A stretch of 64,000 nt of DNA from an uncultured Chitinophaga sp. (GTDB lineage Bacteria; Bacteroidota; Bacteroidia; Chitinophagales; Chitinophagaceae): contig NZ_CALEJS010000015.1 of the NCBI RefSeq assembly GCF_937898475.1, forward strand, positions 1-64,000, given 5' to 3'. Each line of letters begins with the position of its first letter. The first letter of the stretch is position 1. The notes beneath the pieces are model-generated. The model worked only from the letters and a program-made list of their open reading frames with translations. It was not told the DNA's origin and ran no database searches. This document shows positions 53,434-63,459 of this stretch, piece by piece. The position numbers and the translations under genes are program-made.

Positions 53434-53888
53434 TGTTCTTCATACCGGCCGGTTTTTTCGTCTATCCGGATCCGGTATACAATTGGCCGGGGATGATGTA
53501 CCGGTTCCTCCGCACGATCCACTTCTATACGCATATCATCCACACCGGCGGTTTCGCTCACCTGTCTGTGCATCAGGTGGCCCACCAGGTATTTAGCGGC
53601 GTAGTAGCGTTCCCGTGGGTCGGTGATCTCTTCGTATTTACCCCATATTATCACACTGCGCCAGTTGGCATAATCATCTATTTCGTCTACCTGGAAGCAC
53701 ACCTGCGGATGTTTCCGCATCATGCTGATCTTCATCCCTTCTTTTGAATGCGCGATGATATGGGTGCCGTTAAAAGCATAGCTGACAGGTACTACATATA
53801 CCTTTTCTCCGTCTGTACAGCCAATGCGGCCGGTGATATTGGCGCTCAGCACCGCATCGATCTGGTCTGTACCCAGTTTACCTAACAT
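53430..53888 (-). CDS. pyridoxamine 5'-phosphate oxidase-family (split barrel) protein
   Basis: This 152-aa protein has the FMN-binding split-barrel pattern: VLSANITGRIGCTDGEKVYV, then VSYAFNGTHIIAHSKEG and VCFQVDEIDDYANWRSVIIW. Members bind FMN or heme and often accompany stress genes; true PdxH activity is not implied. Its start is 11 nt after the stop of the BON-domain gene on the same strand, so they form an operon. Confidence 0.88.
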   Translation of the reverse strand: MLGKLGTDQIDAVLSANITGRIGCTDGEKVYVVPVSYAFNGTHIIAHSKEGMKISMMRKHPQVCFQVDEIDDYANWRSVIIWGKYEEITDPRERYYAAKYLVGHLMHRQVSETAGVDDMRIEVDRAEEPVHHPRPIVYRIRIDEKTGRYEEH

Positions 53889-53899
53889 ATTGATGGTTT

Positions 53900-54577
53900 T
53901 TAAAGTGAGACATTGGTGATGTGATCAGGATCAACGATCAGTTCATCTTTTACATCTATTACACCCGGTGTGGCCCATACTGCGCGTTCTACCACCTTTC
54001 GTTCTGCCCAGGAGCGTACTTTGCCTTTCAGTACGATCCTGCCGCCGTCTGTTAAAATGTTGATGCTGTTGGCTTCTATATCTGCACTGCGTTCCAGTGC
54101 TTTTTTAATCACGTCTTTTACAATAACGGGGGTAATATTGGGCCGTACCTTGATCCGGTTAGTAACGCCGTGCACGCCGATCAGATCACTCACCGCGCTG
54201 TAGGCCGATTCTTTCTGGAACTGCCATTCCACTTCTCCTTCGATGGTGATCCATCCATCGTCCACCTTCAGCCTGATCCTGTCTTCCGGTACAAAGCTGC
54301 TCCATTTCAGCGCATTCAGCGCTGCGGCGGCAATATCTGTATCTGGACGTTTTTGTTCATCGGGAATGCGGATGGCCAGGTCCAATGCTACCGCCCTGAC
54401 ATCTTTCACCCGTTTGGCGGCATTTTCAGCGGCCATACGCTGGCTGAAGTTATCTACATTGCCTTTCAGGCAAACGATCCCGTCTTTCACGTTCACTTCG
54501 ATCAGCGCGGAATGCAGTATGGGGTCCCACCGGATCTCATCGATTACATTTCTTTGTATTGCTATATCTGTTTTCAT
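53900..54577 (-). CDS. BON-domain protein with three BON repeats
   Basis: A protein of about 225 aa. The start is at 54577 (MKTDIAIQRNVIDEIRWDP); upstream codons to 54739 lack coding character. Three BON domains lie near residues 1-70, 78-145 and 150-218, each with a 'GxVxLxGxVxxxxxxxxAxxxAxxVxGVxxV'-type pattern (VKDGIVCLKGNVDNFSQRMA; VDDGWITIEGEVEWQFQKE; TDGGRIVLKGKVRSWAERK). There is no signal peptide, so it acts in the cytoplasm, perhaps binding small molecules or membranes under stress. Confidence 0.9.
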   Translation of the reverse strand: MKTDIAIQRNVIDEIRWDPILHSALIEVNVKDGIVCLKGNVDNFSQRMAAENAAKRVKDVRAVALDLAIRIPDEQKRPDTDIAAAALNALKWSSFVPEDRIRLKVDDGWITIEGEVEWQFQKESAYSAVSDLIGVHGVTNRIKVRPNITPVIVKDVIKKALERSADIEANSINILTDGGRIVLKGKVRSWAERKVVERAVWATPGVIDVKDELIVDPDHITNVSL

Positions 54578-54725
54578 ACACAATTTGGTTTTAGATGGCA
54601 GGAAGGTTGCCTGGTACAAAGGTACCCTTGCCCGGATGCTACCGGAATGACCGTCATTATACCGGAAACTGATATTTATCATGCGCAGCGGGCGGTTTTT
54701 ATCACTCACCCATAAAATTATAGTC

Positions 54726-54824
54726 ATGAAAGGGATCATTATCTATAAAGCAGGTTATAACAGGGTGAACCCTAAATATATTGACGGCCCGGTAGCCGCA
54801 GTGAATTATCTGAAAGTTGGATAA
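54726..54824 (+). pseudogene. short frame opening like a flavodoxin
   Basis: A 32-codon ORF begins MKGIIIYKAGYN, like the first strand of flavodoxins, but lacks the phosphate-binding loop and stops early. Probably a stub or chance. It precedes the CoA-transferase remnant in a decayed interval. Confidence 0.2.
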
Positions 54825-54857
54825 TGCCAGAAAGTAATCACAAACACAGCATTTTAA

Positions 54858-55085
54858 AAAGTAGGGATCTCCCGTATTGTGCCTGCACTTAAAACGGACG
54901 CGGGAGTGGTGACCACGCGCGGTCATGTACACTATGTGGTAACAGAGCATGGAGTGGTGAACCTGTATGGCAGGAACCTGGAGCAAAGGGCCCGCCTGCT
55001 GATCAGCATTGCAGACCCGGCGCATAGAGAAGATTTGGAGAAAGCATATTATCAGCGATTCGGGAAATTGTACCGTTTGGTGTAA
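54858..55085 (+). pseudogene. acetyl-CoA hydrolase / CoA-transferase, C-terminal fragment
   Basis: The open frame to 55085 encodes SRIVPALKTDAGVVTTRGHV, HYVVTEHGVVNLYGRNLEQ and ADPAHREDLEKAYYQRFG. This is the conserved last 70 residues of acetyl-CoA hydrolase/4-hydroxybutyrate CoA-transferase proteins. The remaining 350 or so N-terminal residues are missing; the frame starts after a stop at 54855-54857. It is a dead remnant beside the stress-gene group, where complete CoA-transferase genes would fit anaerobic metabolism. Confidence 0.75.
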
Positions 55086-55138
55086 ACGTTTGACGGTTAC
55101 GTCCGCGCTTATTTTTACCTTTGCCCCAAACAGACCGA

Positions 55139-55363
55139 ATGGAAGATTATATCATCGTAGTGAACCGTATTGAAGAATTGCAGTCCATCCAGGACCGCCA
55201 GGAACTGGAGCGTATATTTGATAAAGCGAGGCGAACCATAATAGGGGGGATGGATGTGATCCTGGTAAGAGAAAACAGGAACGGCCAACAGGAGAAGTTC
55301 GACACTTTATCCAATGAACAGGATTTTGAGGAATACCGCAAGCGGGTGTTCCGTTTAATCTAG
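55139..55363 (+). CDS. hypothetical 74-aa protein
   Basis: A small acidic/basic helical protein (MEDYIIVVNRIEELQSIQDR then DVILVRENRNGQQEKFDTLS). The start at 55139 is preferred over an in-frame upstream codon (55121) because it opens the first strand. No family is recognised. Convergent with the GH110-like gene, 2 nt between the ends. Confidence 0.6.
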   Translation: MEDYIIVVNRIEELQSIQDRQELERIFDKARRTIIGGMDVILVRENRNGQQEKFDTLSNEQDFEEYRKRVFRLI

Positions 55364-55365
55364 TA

Positions 55366-57165
55366 TTACCGCTCCAGTCTGTTGTTTGTTATCTTCACCC
55401 CGCTACAATGATCCAGCTTTATTAATTCCTCTATGCGTTTAACGGCTCCCGCTTCATGAACGACGTTCCCCGTCAACTTTATATTCCGTGTACTTTTTGC
55501 TGATAACAGTTCTTTTCCCCGGAGCCTGAAAGAATTCTCCGTTATAAGAATATTACGGTGTACCGGATCGCGCTTAAACACCGTGTTCTCCGGGTGTACA
55601 TTGATCACGGGCTCGCCACAGTAATTGAAGTTATTATGACTGATCTTCACATCCTTCACCATGCCAGACTCATACCATCCTGAAGCATCGCCATTGATGA
55701 ATACCGCACTCATATGTACCCGCTCAAAATTATTATGCGCTATCAACACGGCACGCGGCGTAGTTGCCAGGATGCCCCTGGTAGGTATCCTCGTGATGGT
55801 ATTATGATGGATATATGCTTCGGGTGTGGCGCTGATATTCTCCACGGCGTCGCCGGTCTTTACGATACCCGGTACCGGGCTTTTTAATGTCAGTACAAAT
55901 GTTTTCTCATTTATCCGCTCAACACTGCTTATTTGTGCTTTATGCACGGATAATAAACTGCCCGCCTGTACGAAGGCCACACTATCCCCCGCAGCAAATG
56001 CATCAAACCCATAAGTCTGACCATGCATAAACTGCACCTGCACTTTATCAGGCGCAGGCATTTCTACTATTTTTAAATAAGTGCCGTGTATATTGATGGC
56101 GTCATCATTGGCGGCCGACAGGTAAGCGTTACTAACCGATATCATTCCGCTGCAGCCGGAAAAATGCAGGATATCTGCCCAGGCAGCAGCGGTGCGCCCG
56201 GTGTTTTCCCCGGGCTTTACTATGATGCTGTCCATTTTTATATCCCGGCAATACTGGCTCACAACACCCATCCCATGCATAAAGTAGATGTGCATGTTCC
56301 GCAGGGTCAGCTGTGAGCTCTTTTCCATAAAGATGCCTGCACAATCCCTGGTCACATCCCGGTTCTGGTAGACACATCCTTTTCTGAACCCCGGGTTTTC
56401 AGGAAAATGGATCCGCACTTTACCATTATCCAGCCGGCTGAAACGGAGCTGCTTCATCGGGACATCCATACGCGACAGCTCATTGGTTTCCGGATCAAGA
56501 ACCTGCCAATAGGAACCCGGCTGATAACGCCAGCCTTCCCCGATCCAGGTTAGCAGGCTGTCCCGGATGCTGAACTCCGAATCGCTGTGGATATTTACAT
56601 CGGCATAATGATCTCCTACATCCATTACCGTGAGTTCGGAGACAGTGGGCCGATGGTAATCATAACTTAATCCGTTCAGTGTAATATGATCACAGCTGTG
56701 CAGGTAGGTCTCGATCATCTTGCCCCGCATAACCAGCGCTGCGCCCCGGCCATCTATCTCCACGTAGCTGCAGCAGTCCAGCATGATCGCCATTGCTTTC
56801 AGCTCATTGGGCCGGTCGTTGGTATTGGATATATGCAGGCGTTTCCTGGTAGCGCTATCCGGGTAAAAGTCATACCTGCCTGCTGCAAACTTTATGCGTA
56901 CCGGCTGCTTTTCCGTACCACGCGCCCGTAACAGCAGCGGTTCATGGAAAGCGCCCGGCCGCACAAAAGCTACCGCATCACCCGGCAGCAGGCGCAATGT
57001 AAGAAGCGGCCTGCATGTTTTCCAGGCCGCTTCCCGGCTGATGCCGTTATTGTTGTCATTCCCTTCAAGCGGGTCAATGTAATAATCCGTGCCGAAAGCA
57101 TATTTTCCGGGCTGCACAACTGCAATACTGCAGAAGATTAAAAACAGGAACAGTCGCTGCATCAT
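55366..57165 (-). CDS. GH110-like alpha-1,3-galactosidase
   Basis: This 599-aa exported protein has a signal peptide (about 1-25). The opening YYIDPLEGNDNNNGISREAAW is typical of right-handed beta-helix enzymes. The core contains WADILHFSGCSGMISVSNAY, LSAANDDAINIHGTYL and later YIHHNTITRIPTRGILATTP, which match GH110 (bacterial alpha-1,3-galactosidases acting on blood-group B or linear alpha-Gal). The DDAINIHG acids are likely catalytic. It closes the second SusC/SusD operon. Could be another beta-helix family if the GH110 match is wrong. Confidence 0.78.
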   Translation of the reverse strand: MMQRLFLFLIFCSIAVVQPGKYAFGTDYYIDPLEGNDNNNGISREAAWKTCRPLLTLRLLPGDAVAFVRPGAFHEPLLLRARGTEKQPVRIKFAAGRYDFYPDSATRKRLHISNTNDRPNELKAMAIMLDCCSYVEIDGRGAALVMRGKMIETYLHSCDHITLNGLSYDYHRPTVSELTVMDVGDHYADVNIHSDSEFSIRDSLLTWIGEGWRYQPGSYWQVLDPETNELSRMDVPMKQLRFSRLDNGKVRIHFPENPGFRKGCVYQNRDVTRDCAGIFMEKSSQLTLRNMHIYFMHGMGVVSQYCRDIKMDSIIVKPGENTGRTAAAWADILHFSGCSGMISVSNAYLSAANDDAINIHGTYLKIVEMPAPDKVQVQFMHGQTYGFDAFAAGDSVAFVQAGSLLSVHKAQISSVERINEKTFVLTLKSPVPGIVKTGDAVENISATPEAYIHHNTITRIPTRGILATTPRAVLIAHNNFERVHMSAVFINGDASGWYESGMVKDVKISHNNFNYCGEPVINVHPENTVFKRDPVHRNILITENSFRLRGKELLSAKSTRNIKLTGNVVHEAGAVKRIEELIKLDHCSGVKITNNRLER

Positions 57166-57207
57166 GAGCTGAATATCCGGACAATATACAACAAGCCGTT
57201 CAACTTA

Positions 57208-58692
57208 CTAATACCCGTCATTCTGGATCAGCTCCGGTTTATTGCGGTCAATCTCAGATTGCGGCAAAGGCCAGTAATCAAAATTGCTTCTGTACACGGT
57301 TTTAATGTTAGGCGTCAGCGGATTCTGTACAAACCCGTTCAGCTTTTGTACGGCAATGCCCCACCTGCGCAGATCAAAATAACGTAAGCCTTCCAGGGCA
57401 AATTCCACCCGGCGCTCATGCCGGATCCTTTCCCGCATTTCCGTTTGGCTAAGGCCCGCAGGCAGTGGCGGCATATCTACTCCGGGCCGTGCACGTACTT
57501 CGTTCACCTGTTGGTACACACTGGCATCCGGGCCTGCAACTTCGTTCTGCGCTTCCGCATACATCAGTTTCACGTCTGCATACCGCAGCCATACATAGTC
57601 CTGGTCGTCCAGCAAACCGGGCTGGGGATCTATGATCTTAGGATCCAGCCATTTTTTGCCGGGGTAAAATCCCCGCGTCCAGTTGTTCACGCCCGGTGTA
57701 CCAACGGTGCCGGGGAAAGGCCAGCCTTGCTCAGGGCCATCTCCCGGGAAGAAGAAGGTCATGTTCTTGCGCGGATCATTTGGTTCGTACTCATCGATCA
57801 TATCCTGTGTGCCCTGCAGGTCTTTGTAACCCGAGCGGATAATAGCCGTTGTAATGGAAAAATTATGCGCGGCCGCCGGCGCCTGGAACTGTACGGAGAA
57901 CATGATCTCCGGACTGGAACGCTGATCCGGCTTGTAGAAATTGCCGGCATAATTATTATGCAGCGAGAACAGGTTATCATTGATGATCTCTCTTGCCAGT
58001 GCAGCGGCTTCCGCGTACTTCTTCTCAAATAAAAGCACCCTTACCTTGATGCCTTGTGCAGAGGCTTTTACAGCATGGCCGCTGGTGTACCTGGCCGCGG
58101 GTAAAGCCGCAATGGCCTGGTCCAGGTCGTTTTCTATCAGCTGAAGGATCTCCTGCCTGGGCGACTTGCGCACTCTTTTGCTGAAATCAATGGTCAGCGG
58201 ATCTTCCGTGATCAACGGCACATTGCCATAAGTTTGGGCAAGCATAAAGTAGTGGAAGGCCCGCAGGAAATAAGCCTCTCCTTTATAGCGGGCCAGCTGA
58301 TCGCCGCTCAGCACCTTATCCACGTTGGCCAGCAGGCTATTGGCCGCGGCGATGCCCTTATAGGAGCTGATATACAAACTCTCGTTGCTGGAAGTAGGAA
58401 ACCCGCCGATGTTGGATGAAAGGCCGGATATCAGTGATTGCTGTGCAGCGCCCTGGTTGTTTTGCGTATAGGAATTATCACTGAAGTTTTCCCACCACAT
58501 CGGCGCATACACGGCAATCTGCCCATGGGTGGCATAGAGGGTGCCGTACAGGCCCGTGAGCGCAAGATCTGCGTCAGCGGGAGATTTCCAGAAAATGTTG
58601 GTAGACAGTTTATCCGGCGGGGTAACATCCAGCTTCTTGCAGCCGGTGTTACAAAGTGCGGTTACTATGATAGCGGCAAAATATTTTTTCAT
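57208..58692 (-). CDS. SusD/RagB-family glycan-binding lipoprotein
   Basis: A protein of about 494 aa starting at 58692 (MKKYFAAIIVTALCNTGC), with the lipid-attachment Cys at about residue 18. SusD features: LYGTLYATHGQIAVYAPMWW, FLRAFHYFMLAQTYGNVPLI and a C-terminal IRHERRVEFALEGLRYFDLR. It forms the surface lid for the SusC transporter encoded immediately upstream. Confidence 0.95.
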   Translation of the reverse strand: MKKYFAAIIVTALCNTGCKKLDVTPPDKLSTNIFWKSPADADLALTGLYGTLYATHGQIAVYAPMWWENFSDNSYTQNNQGAAQQSLISGLSSNIGGFPTSSNESLYISSYKGIAAANSLLANVDKVLSGDQLARYKGEAYFLRAFHYFMLAQTYGNVPLITEDPLTIDFSKRVRKSPRQEILQLIENDLDQAIAALPAARYTSGHAVKASAQGIKVRVLLFEKKYAEAAALAREIINDNLFSLHNNYAGNFYKPDQRSSPEIMFSVQFQAPAAAHNFSITTAIIRSGYKDLQGTQDMIDEYEPNDPRKNMTFFFPGDGPEQGWPFPGTVGTPGVNNWTRGFYPGKKWLDPKIIDPQPGLLDDQDYVWLRYADVKLMYAEAQNEVAGPDASVYQQVNEVRARPGVDMPPLPAGLSQTEMRERIRHERRVEFALEGLRYFDLRRWGIAVQKLNGFVQNPLTPNIKTVYRSNFDYWPLPQSEIDRNKPELIQNDGY

Positions 58693-58709
58693 GTCTTGGA
58701 TCATTGAAG

Positions 58710-61700
58710 TTAAAATTGAACAGAGGCGCCCAGTGTGATCGTACGGTTCTGCGGGTAATTGGCAAAGCCATACCAGCTGTCAGGCTTGGTGTTAATGTCC
58801 AGCCTTTCCGGATCGGTGCCTTTTTTCAGCGGTGTGAACAGCGCCAGGTTGTCAACCGCGCTGTAGATACGGAGTGAGCGGATCCCTTTTACAAATCCCT
58901 GCGGGAATGTATAACCAATCTGCAGGTTCTTGATGCGCATAAAGCTGGCATTGTAGAGATAGTAGGTAGACTGCTGATTGGTGATCCGGGGATACCCGTA
59001 AAAGCCCATGTAGATCTTGGGCATGGTGGCAGACGGATTTTCAGGCGTCCACCTGTTCAGCCAGTCGGTAGTGGGCATAGCGCCCTGTGCAAAAGGATCG
59101 ATGCCCCATTTGCCCATGTATATCTTATTGCCATAAGAGCCGTACAACATTACGCTGGCGTCGAAGTTGCCCACATTAAAGCCCATGGTATAGGAATACT
59201 CGAACTTGGGATACTGGCCTGCAAAGATGCTCCGGTCGTTATCATCCACTCTTTTATCGCCATTGATGTCCTTATACCGTATGTCGCCGGGGGTAGGGGT
59301 GCCACCCAGTGCGGATTGGTCGGGCGCCTGGTTAATTTCTTCCTGGTTCTGGAAAATGCCGTCCATGGTATACAGGTAGAAGGAGTTGATAGGATATCCG
59401 TTGCGCATGATGGTCTGACCATCCGGGCCGCCTATCTCGTCTGCGCCGAAAGACACCAGTTTATTGCGATAGAGCTGGAAGTTGGCCTGTGCATAGTAAC
59501 TGAACTTACGCGTTATCCGATCCTGCCACCGCACACTGAATTCCACGCCCTTGTTGCTTACTGCGCCATTGTTAACGATGGGCGCCGTAACGCCTAATGC
59601 CTGCGGCACCTGCGATTGTCTTAAGATATCGTAGGTATACTTGCTGAACCAGTCAAAGGTGAATTCCAGCCGGTTGTTCAGCGCCACCATATCCAGGCCG
59701 ATATCGGTCATGCGTGTGGTTTCCCAGGTGAGCTGCGGATCTACCAGCTGGTTGGGAACAAAGCCGGATACGATGCCGTTGCTGAATGCATAATTGTTCT
59801 GCGAAAGCGTAGGTTGGTAAGGGTAGTAGCCGATGTTCTGGTTACCGAGGCGTCCCCATGATCCGCGTATCTTCAGGTCGTTCAGCCATTTTACATCTGC
59901 CAGGAAACGCTCCCTGGAGATCCGCCAGCCGGCGGAGAAAGACTGGTAAAGTCCCCAGCGGCTGCGGCTGGGTAGCCTGGAAGTACCGTCGTAACGGAGG
60001 CTCATGCCCAGCAGGTATTTATCGTCAAAATTGTAATTGATGTTGCCGTAAAATGAATGGATCACATACTCGGCAGAATTACCTGCGTTGGTTTGCCCGC
60101 TCACAGATCCGGCGTCCAGCTCCTGCAGTTCATTGGTAGGATAGCCGATGCGCCAGGCATCTAAATTGCTGATGTTATTCACTTCCTGCTGTGCGCCTGC
60201 CAATACGGTAAGGTCATGTTTACCCAGTGTTTTATGGTAGTTCAGCTGGCTGTAGACATTGTACATTACGCCATCGTCTTCCGTTACACTCAGGCCGGGC
60301 GTACCAACATCCGCATTGGTTGCGAAAGATAAAGTGCTGTACAGGTACAGGGGTATGACCGGTCTGAAGGTTTTTGTTTTATCCAGCACGAAATTCAGGC
60401 CCGCCCGGTTCTCCCACCGGAGGCCATCTAAAATGTCTACATCAACGGAGATGTTGCCCTGTGCATAGTAGTTAGGATTTTGTGTTCTGATCGTGGAGGT
60501 AAGCACGGGGTTCTTGTTACCCAGCTCCCTGTCGTAGGCTTTATTGATCCAGAGGCCATCAGGTGTGCGGGCCGGGTACAGCGGTGATTGCGCCAGGGTA
60601 GAGATATAAAGGTCGGTTGATCCTACGAAGGGGCTCAGCCGGTTGCCATAGCGTAATTGCAGGTTGGTGCCTAAAGTTACACGCTTGTGCACTTTTGAGC
60701 TCAGGCCCAGGTCCAGCGTATACTTCTTGTACTCAAAACCACGCATGGTACCCTGCTGGTTGGTATAGCCCAATCCAAGGCTGTAAGTGGTGCGGTCATT
60801 ACCGCCGCTTAAATTCAGGTAGTGGTTTTGCACGATGGCGGTACTGAACATTTCATCCAGCCAGTCGTGGTTAGGGTATTTAACACGGTCGGTCGCATCC
60901 CTGTACAGGTCGATCTGCTCCTGCGTATATACGGGTGCGTTACCGGAGTTCACTTCTGCTTCGTTCAGTAATTCCATGTACTGTGCAGAATTGGTGACTA
61001 CTTCCGGAAGCCTGGTAGGCGTGGCAAAACCAATACTGTAATTGTAGGAGAGGGTGAAAGCGCCTGCTTTTCCCTTCTTTGTTTTCACCACGATCACACC
61101 ATTGGCGCCCTGCGAACCATAGATGGCTGCCGCCGATGCATCTTTCAGTACCGTAACGGATTCGATATCGTTTGGGTTGATGACGGAGAGATCTCCCGGC
61201 AAACCGTTTACAATGGTGAGGGGTTTGTTGCCCGCCGCACTGAAGGTGCCCACGCCGCGGATGCGCAGCTGGATGGCGTCATTACCCGGTTCGCCGGAGT
61301 TTTGCACTACCGAGAGGCCGGGCAGCTGGCCCTGCAGGAGGGAGGCGGGATCTGTAGCTACTCTTTTGGTCAGCTCTTCTCCCTTCACCGCAACAATCGC
61401 GCTGGTAAGCGTGTGTTTGCTTTGCGTGGAATAACCGGTTACCAGTATTTCGCCCAGGTTCTTTTCTTCTTCCAGTAACGTAATATCTATCACGGGTCTG
61501 CCGTTAACCGGCACTTCCTGTTTTACATAACCGATAAAGCTGAACAGTAGCGTGCCCCTGCTGTCTGGCAGATCCAGGCTGTAGGCGCCGCCGGATTGTG
61601 TGGCCGTACCTGTGGAGGTACCTTTCAGCTGCACCGTTACGCCTTCGATAGGAACACCTTTGCTATCTGTTACCTTTCCTCTTACCGTGAAAACGCTGGT

Positions 61701-62072
61701 TGGCTGGTGCGGTTTATACCGGATGGTAACTGTTTTGTTATTGATGACATAATCCAGGGGCTGTTGTTCGAAGATAACGTTGAGCGCCGTCATCAGGGGA
61801 GCGTCTTTCAAAGACACGGAGACGGGCGCTGCGGTCCTGATCAGGTCCGCACTGTAAAGAAAGTCATAGCCGGTTTGCTGTTGTATGCTGAACAGCACAT
61901 CTTCCAGCGGCGCTTTTTGCACGGCTATGTTTACCCGCTGGGCGGATGCGTTTGCACTGACCTGTAATACAGCGGCAAGAATAAGTACGCCGGTAAAATT
62001 CATAACGCAGATAAGTTTGAGCCAGGCAGGGGTACCTCGCCTGAGCAATGGCTCAGTAAAAATTTTGTACAT
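58710..62072 (-). CDS. SusC/RagA TonB-linked transporter with STN domain
   Basis: A protein of about 1120 aa; start placed at 62072 (MYKIFTEPLLRRG), the usual opening of this family. Signal peptide to about residue 44, STN domain (about 46-110; FSIQQQTGYDFLYSADLIR), carboxypeptidase-like domain (about 128-190; VRGKVTDSKGVPIEGVTVQL), plug (ILVTGYSTQSK, LTIVNGLPGDLSVINPNDI, LKDASAAAIYGSQGANGV) and barrel. It imports galactosyl-oligosaccharides with TonB energy and signals through FecR. Confidence 0.95.
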   Translation of the reverse strand: MYKIFTEPLLRRGTPAWLKLICVMNFTGVLILAAVLQVSANASAQRVNIAVQKAPLEDVLFSIQQQTGYDFLYSADLIRTAAPVSVSLKDAPLMTALNVIFEQQPLDYVINNKTVTIRYKPHQPTSVFTVRGKVTDSKGVPIEGVTVQLKGTSTGTATQSGGAYSLDLPDSRGTLLFSFIGYVKQEVPVNGRPVIDITLLEEEKNLGEILVTGYSTQSKHTLTSAIVAVKGEELTKRVATDPASLLQGQLPGLSVVQNSGEPGNDAIQLRIRGVGTFSAAGNKPLTIVNGLPGDLSVINPNDIESVTVLKDASAAAIYGSQGANGVIVVKTKKGKAGAFTLSYNYSIGFATPTRLPEVVTNSAQYMELLNEAEVNSGNAPVYTQEQIDLYRDATDRVKYPNHDWLDEMFSTAIVQNHYLNLSGGNDRTTYSLGLGYTNQQGTMRGFEYKKYTLDLGLSSKVHKRVTLGTNLQLRYGNRLSPFVGSTDLYISTLAQSPLYPARTPDGLWINKAYDRELGNKNPVLTSTIRTQNPNYYAQGNISVDVDILDGLRWENRAGLNFVLDKTKTFRPVIPLYLYSTLSFATNADVGTPGLSVTEDDGVMYNVYSQLNYHKTLGKHDLTVLAGAQQEVNNISNLDAWRIGYPTNELQELDAGSVSGQTNAGNSAEYVIHSFYGNINYNFDDKYLLGMSLRYDGTSRLPSRSRWGLYQSFSAGWRISRERFLADVKWLNDLKIRGSWGRLGNQNIGYYPYQPTLSQNNYAFSNGIVSGFVPNQLVDPQLTWETTRMTDIGLDMVALNNRLEFTFDWFSKYTYDILRQSQVPQALGVTAPIVNNGAVSNKGVEFSVRWQDRITRKFSYYAQANFQLYRNKLVSFGADEIGGPDGQTIMRNGYPINSFYLYTMDGIFQNQEEINQAPDQSALGGTPTPGDIRYKDINGDKRVDDNDRSIFAGQYPKFEYSYTMGFNVGNFDASVMLYGSYGNKIYMGKWGIDPFAQGAMPTTDWLNRWTPENPSATMPKIYMGFYGYPRITNQQSTYYLYNASFMRIKNLQIGYTFPQGFVKGIRSLRIYSAVDNLALFTPLKKGTDPERLDINTKPDSWYGFANYPQNRTITLGASVQF

Positions 62073-62203
62073 TTGAGAGCTAGGTTTAATTAACAATAAT
62101 TGGCATTCACAAGCATTTGTTGGTTACCTGGTGCAGCTTAGGCTGAAGATCAGGGGCGGTCGCAACGCTCCTGATCTGTTTTGATAACCATGCAGGTATC
62201 ATG

Positions 62204-63337
62204 TTAAGTCATAACGATTATCCTCCTTCCTTCAATTTTAAAGTGTACTAAACCGGTTAGTTCAAGGCCTTTAAGTAATTCGTGGATATCCTTGTTCCTG
62301 GAATAGGTGCCGCCAAAGGTGCCTTTCGGCAGGTTTCCTTCATATACTACTTCCACATCGTACCAGCGCCCTATCTGGCGCATAATGTCCTGGATGGTAT
62401 TGTTTCTGAAGATGAAGTAGCCGTTCTTCCAGGCCATTACCTGGTTCATGTTGACCTTCTTTTTTTCGATGGCGGTATGCGAAAGCGATACAATGCCTTG
62501 CTCGCCGGGCGTCAGCAATGTTTTGTCAGCTTCGCTGGAAAGTCTTACGGATCCTTCCTGCAGCGTAACTTTCACATCCTTCTCATCGTGATAGGCATTG
62601 ATGTTGAATTGCGTGCCCAGTACATGCACGGTGGCATGGTCCGTTTCAGCAATGAAGGGTTTTTGCTCATTCTTACTGACCTCAAAATAGGCTTCGCCTT
62701 TCAGTATTACCTTGCGTTCGGCCCCGCCAAATACCACGGGGTAGGTGAGTGAAGACTCGCTGTTGAGCCATACTTTTGTGCCGTCTGACAGGGTAACGGT
62801 GTATTGCCCGCCTCTGGGTATGTTGATGGTGTTTAACGAATGCTGATCTGTTGCACCTCCCTGGTCTGCATAAGCAATGGCGCCTTTCCCGGTCTTGGTC
62901 ACGGCGGTACCGCCTGCCCGGGCAACAATGCCGTCTGCTGCGTCTTCCAGCGCGATAACAGCGCCATCGGCAAGGGTAAGAGTGGCCATGCTGCTGCCCG
63001 GTGTGATGGGACCGTTTTTGACCGGGGCTTTTTCCACTATCTCCGGCAATGAATCAGGCTGCCTGTTTAACAGTAAAGCCCCCATGCCGGCTGCCAGGAT
63101 CACGATAGCGGCGGCAGCCCAGCCCCAACGTAACCGGAATACCTTTTTCCTTCCGGCAGTTGTGGCGATACGGCCAAATATGCGGCGCCGCAGTTCCTTG
63201 TCGGCCGCAGACATAGCAGGCTCCTCCTCCTGCAGCTGGAAATGGTCCTGGTACTCCATCAGCAAAGCTTCCTCCTCGGGAGTACATTGGCCCTGCTGGT
63301 ATTTTTCAAATAAACGTATGTATTCTTCGGGCGTCAT
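62204..63337 (-). CDS. FecR-family anti-sigma factor
   Basis: This 377-aa protein has an N-terminal sigma-binding segment (YIRLFEKYQQGQCTPEEEAL), one membrane helix (about residues 72-90, WGWAAAAIVILAAGMGALLL), a periplasmic FecR domain (INIPRGGQYTVTLSDGTKVW, GEAYFEVSKNEQKPF) and a C-terminal DUF4974-like domain. It is divergent from its sigma gene (63460) rather than downstream as in the first locus. Confidence 0.95.
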   Translation of the reverse strand: MTPEEYIRLFEKYQQGQCTPEEEALLMEYQDHFQLQEEEPAMSAADKELRRRIFGRIATTAGRKKVFRLRWGWAAAAIVILAAGMGALLLNRQPDSLPEIVEKAPVKNGPITPGSSMATLTLADGAVIALEDAADGIVARAGGTAVTKTGKGAIAYADQGGATDQHSLNTINIPRGGQYTVTLSDGTKVWLNSESSLTYPVVFGGAERKVILKGEAYFEVSKNEQKPFIAETDHATVHVLGTQFNINAYHDEKDVKVTLQEGSVRLSSEADKTLLTPGEQGIVSLSHTAIEKKKVNMNQVMAWKNGYFIFRNNTIQDIMRQIGRWYDVEVVYEGNLPKGTFGGTYSRNKDIHELLKGLELTGLVHFKIEGRRIIVMT

Positions 63338-63459
63338 GATAGTAATATCCCTTTACTATATAGTGCCGGTATTCCCTGCTGCACACACATGCGAAAGGCA
63401 TATTTTTTTTAAATATTCCTATGAATCAGAAATATTTTTATTTTTACCCGCCGATCGTT

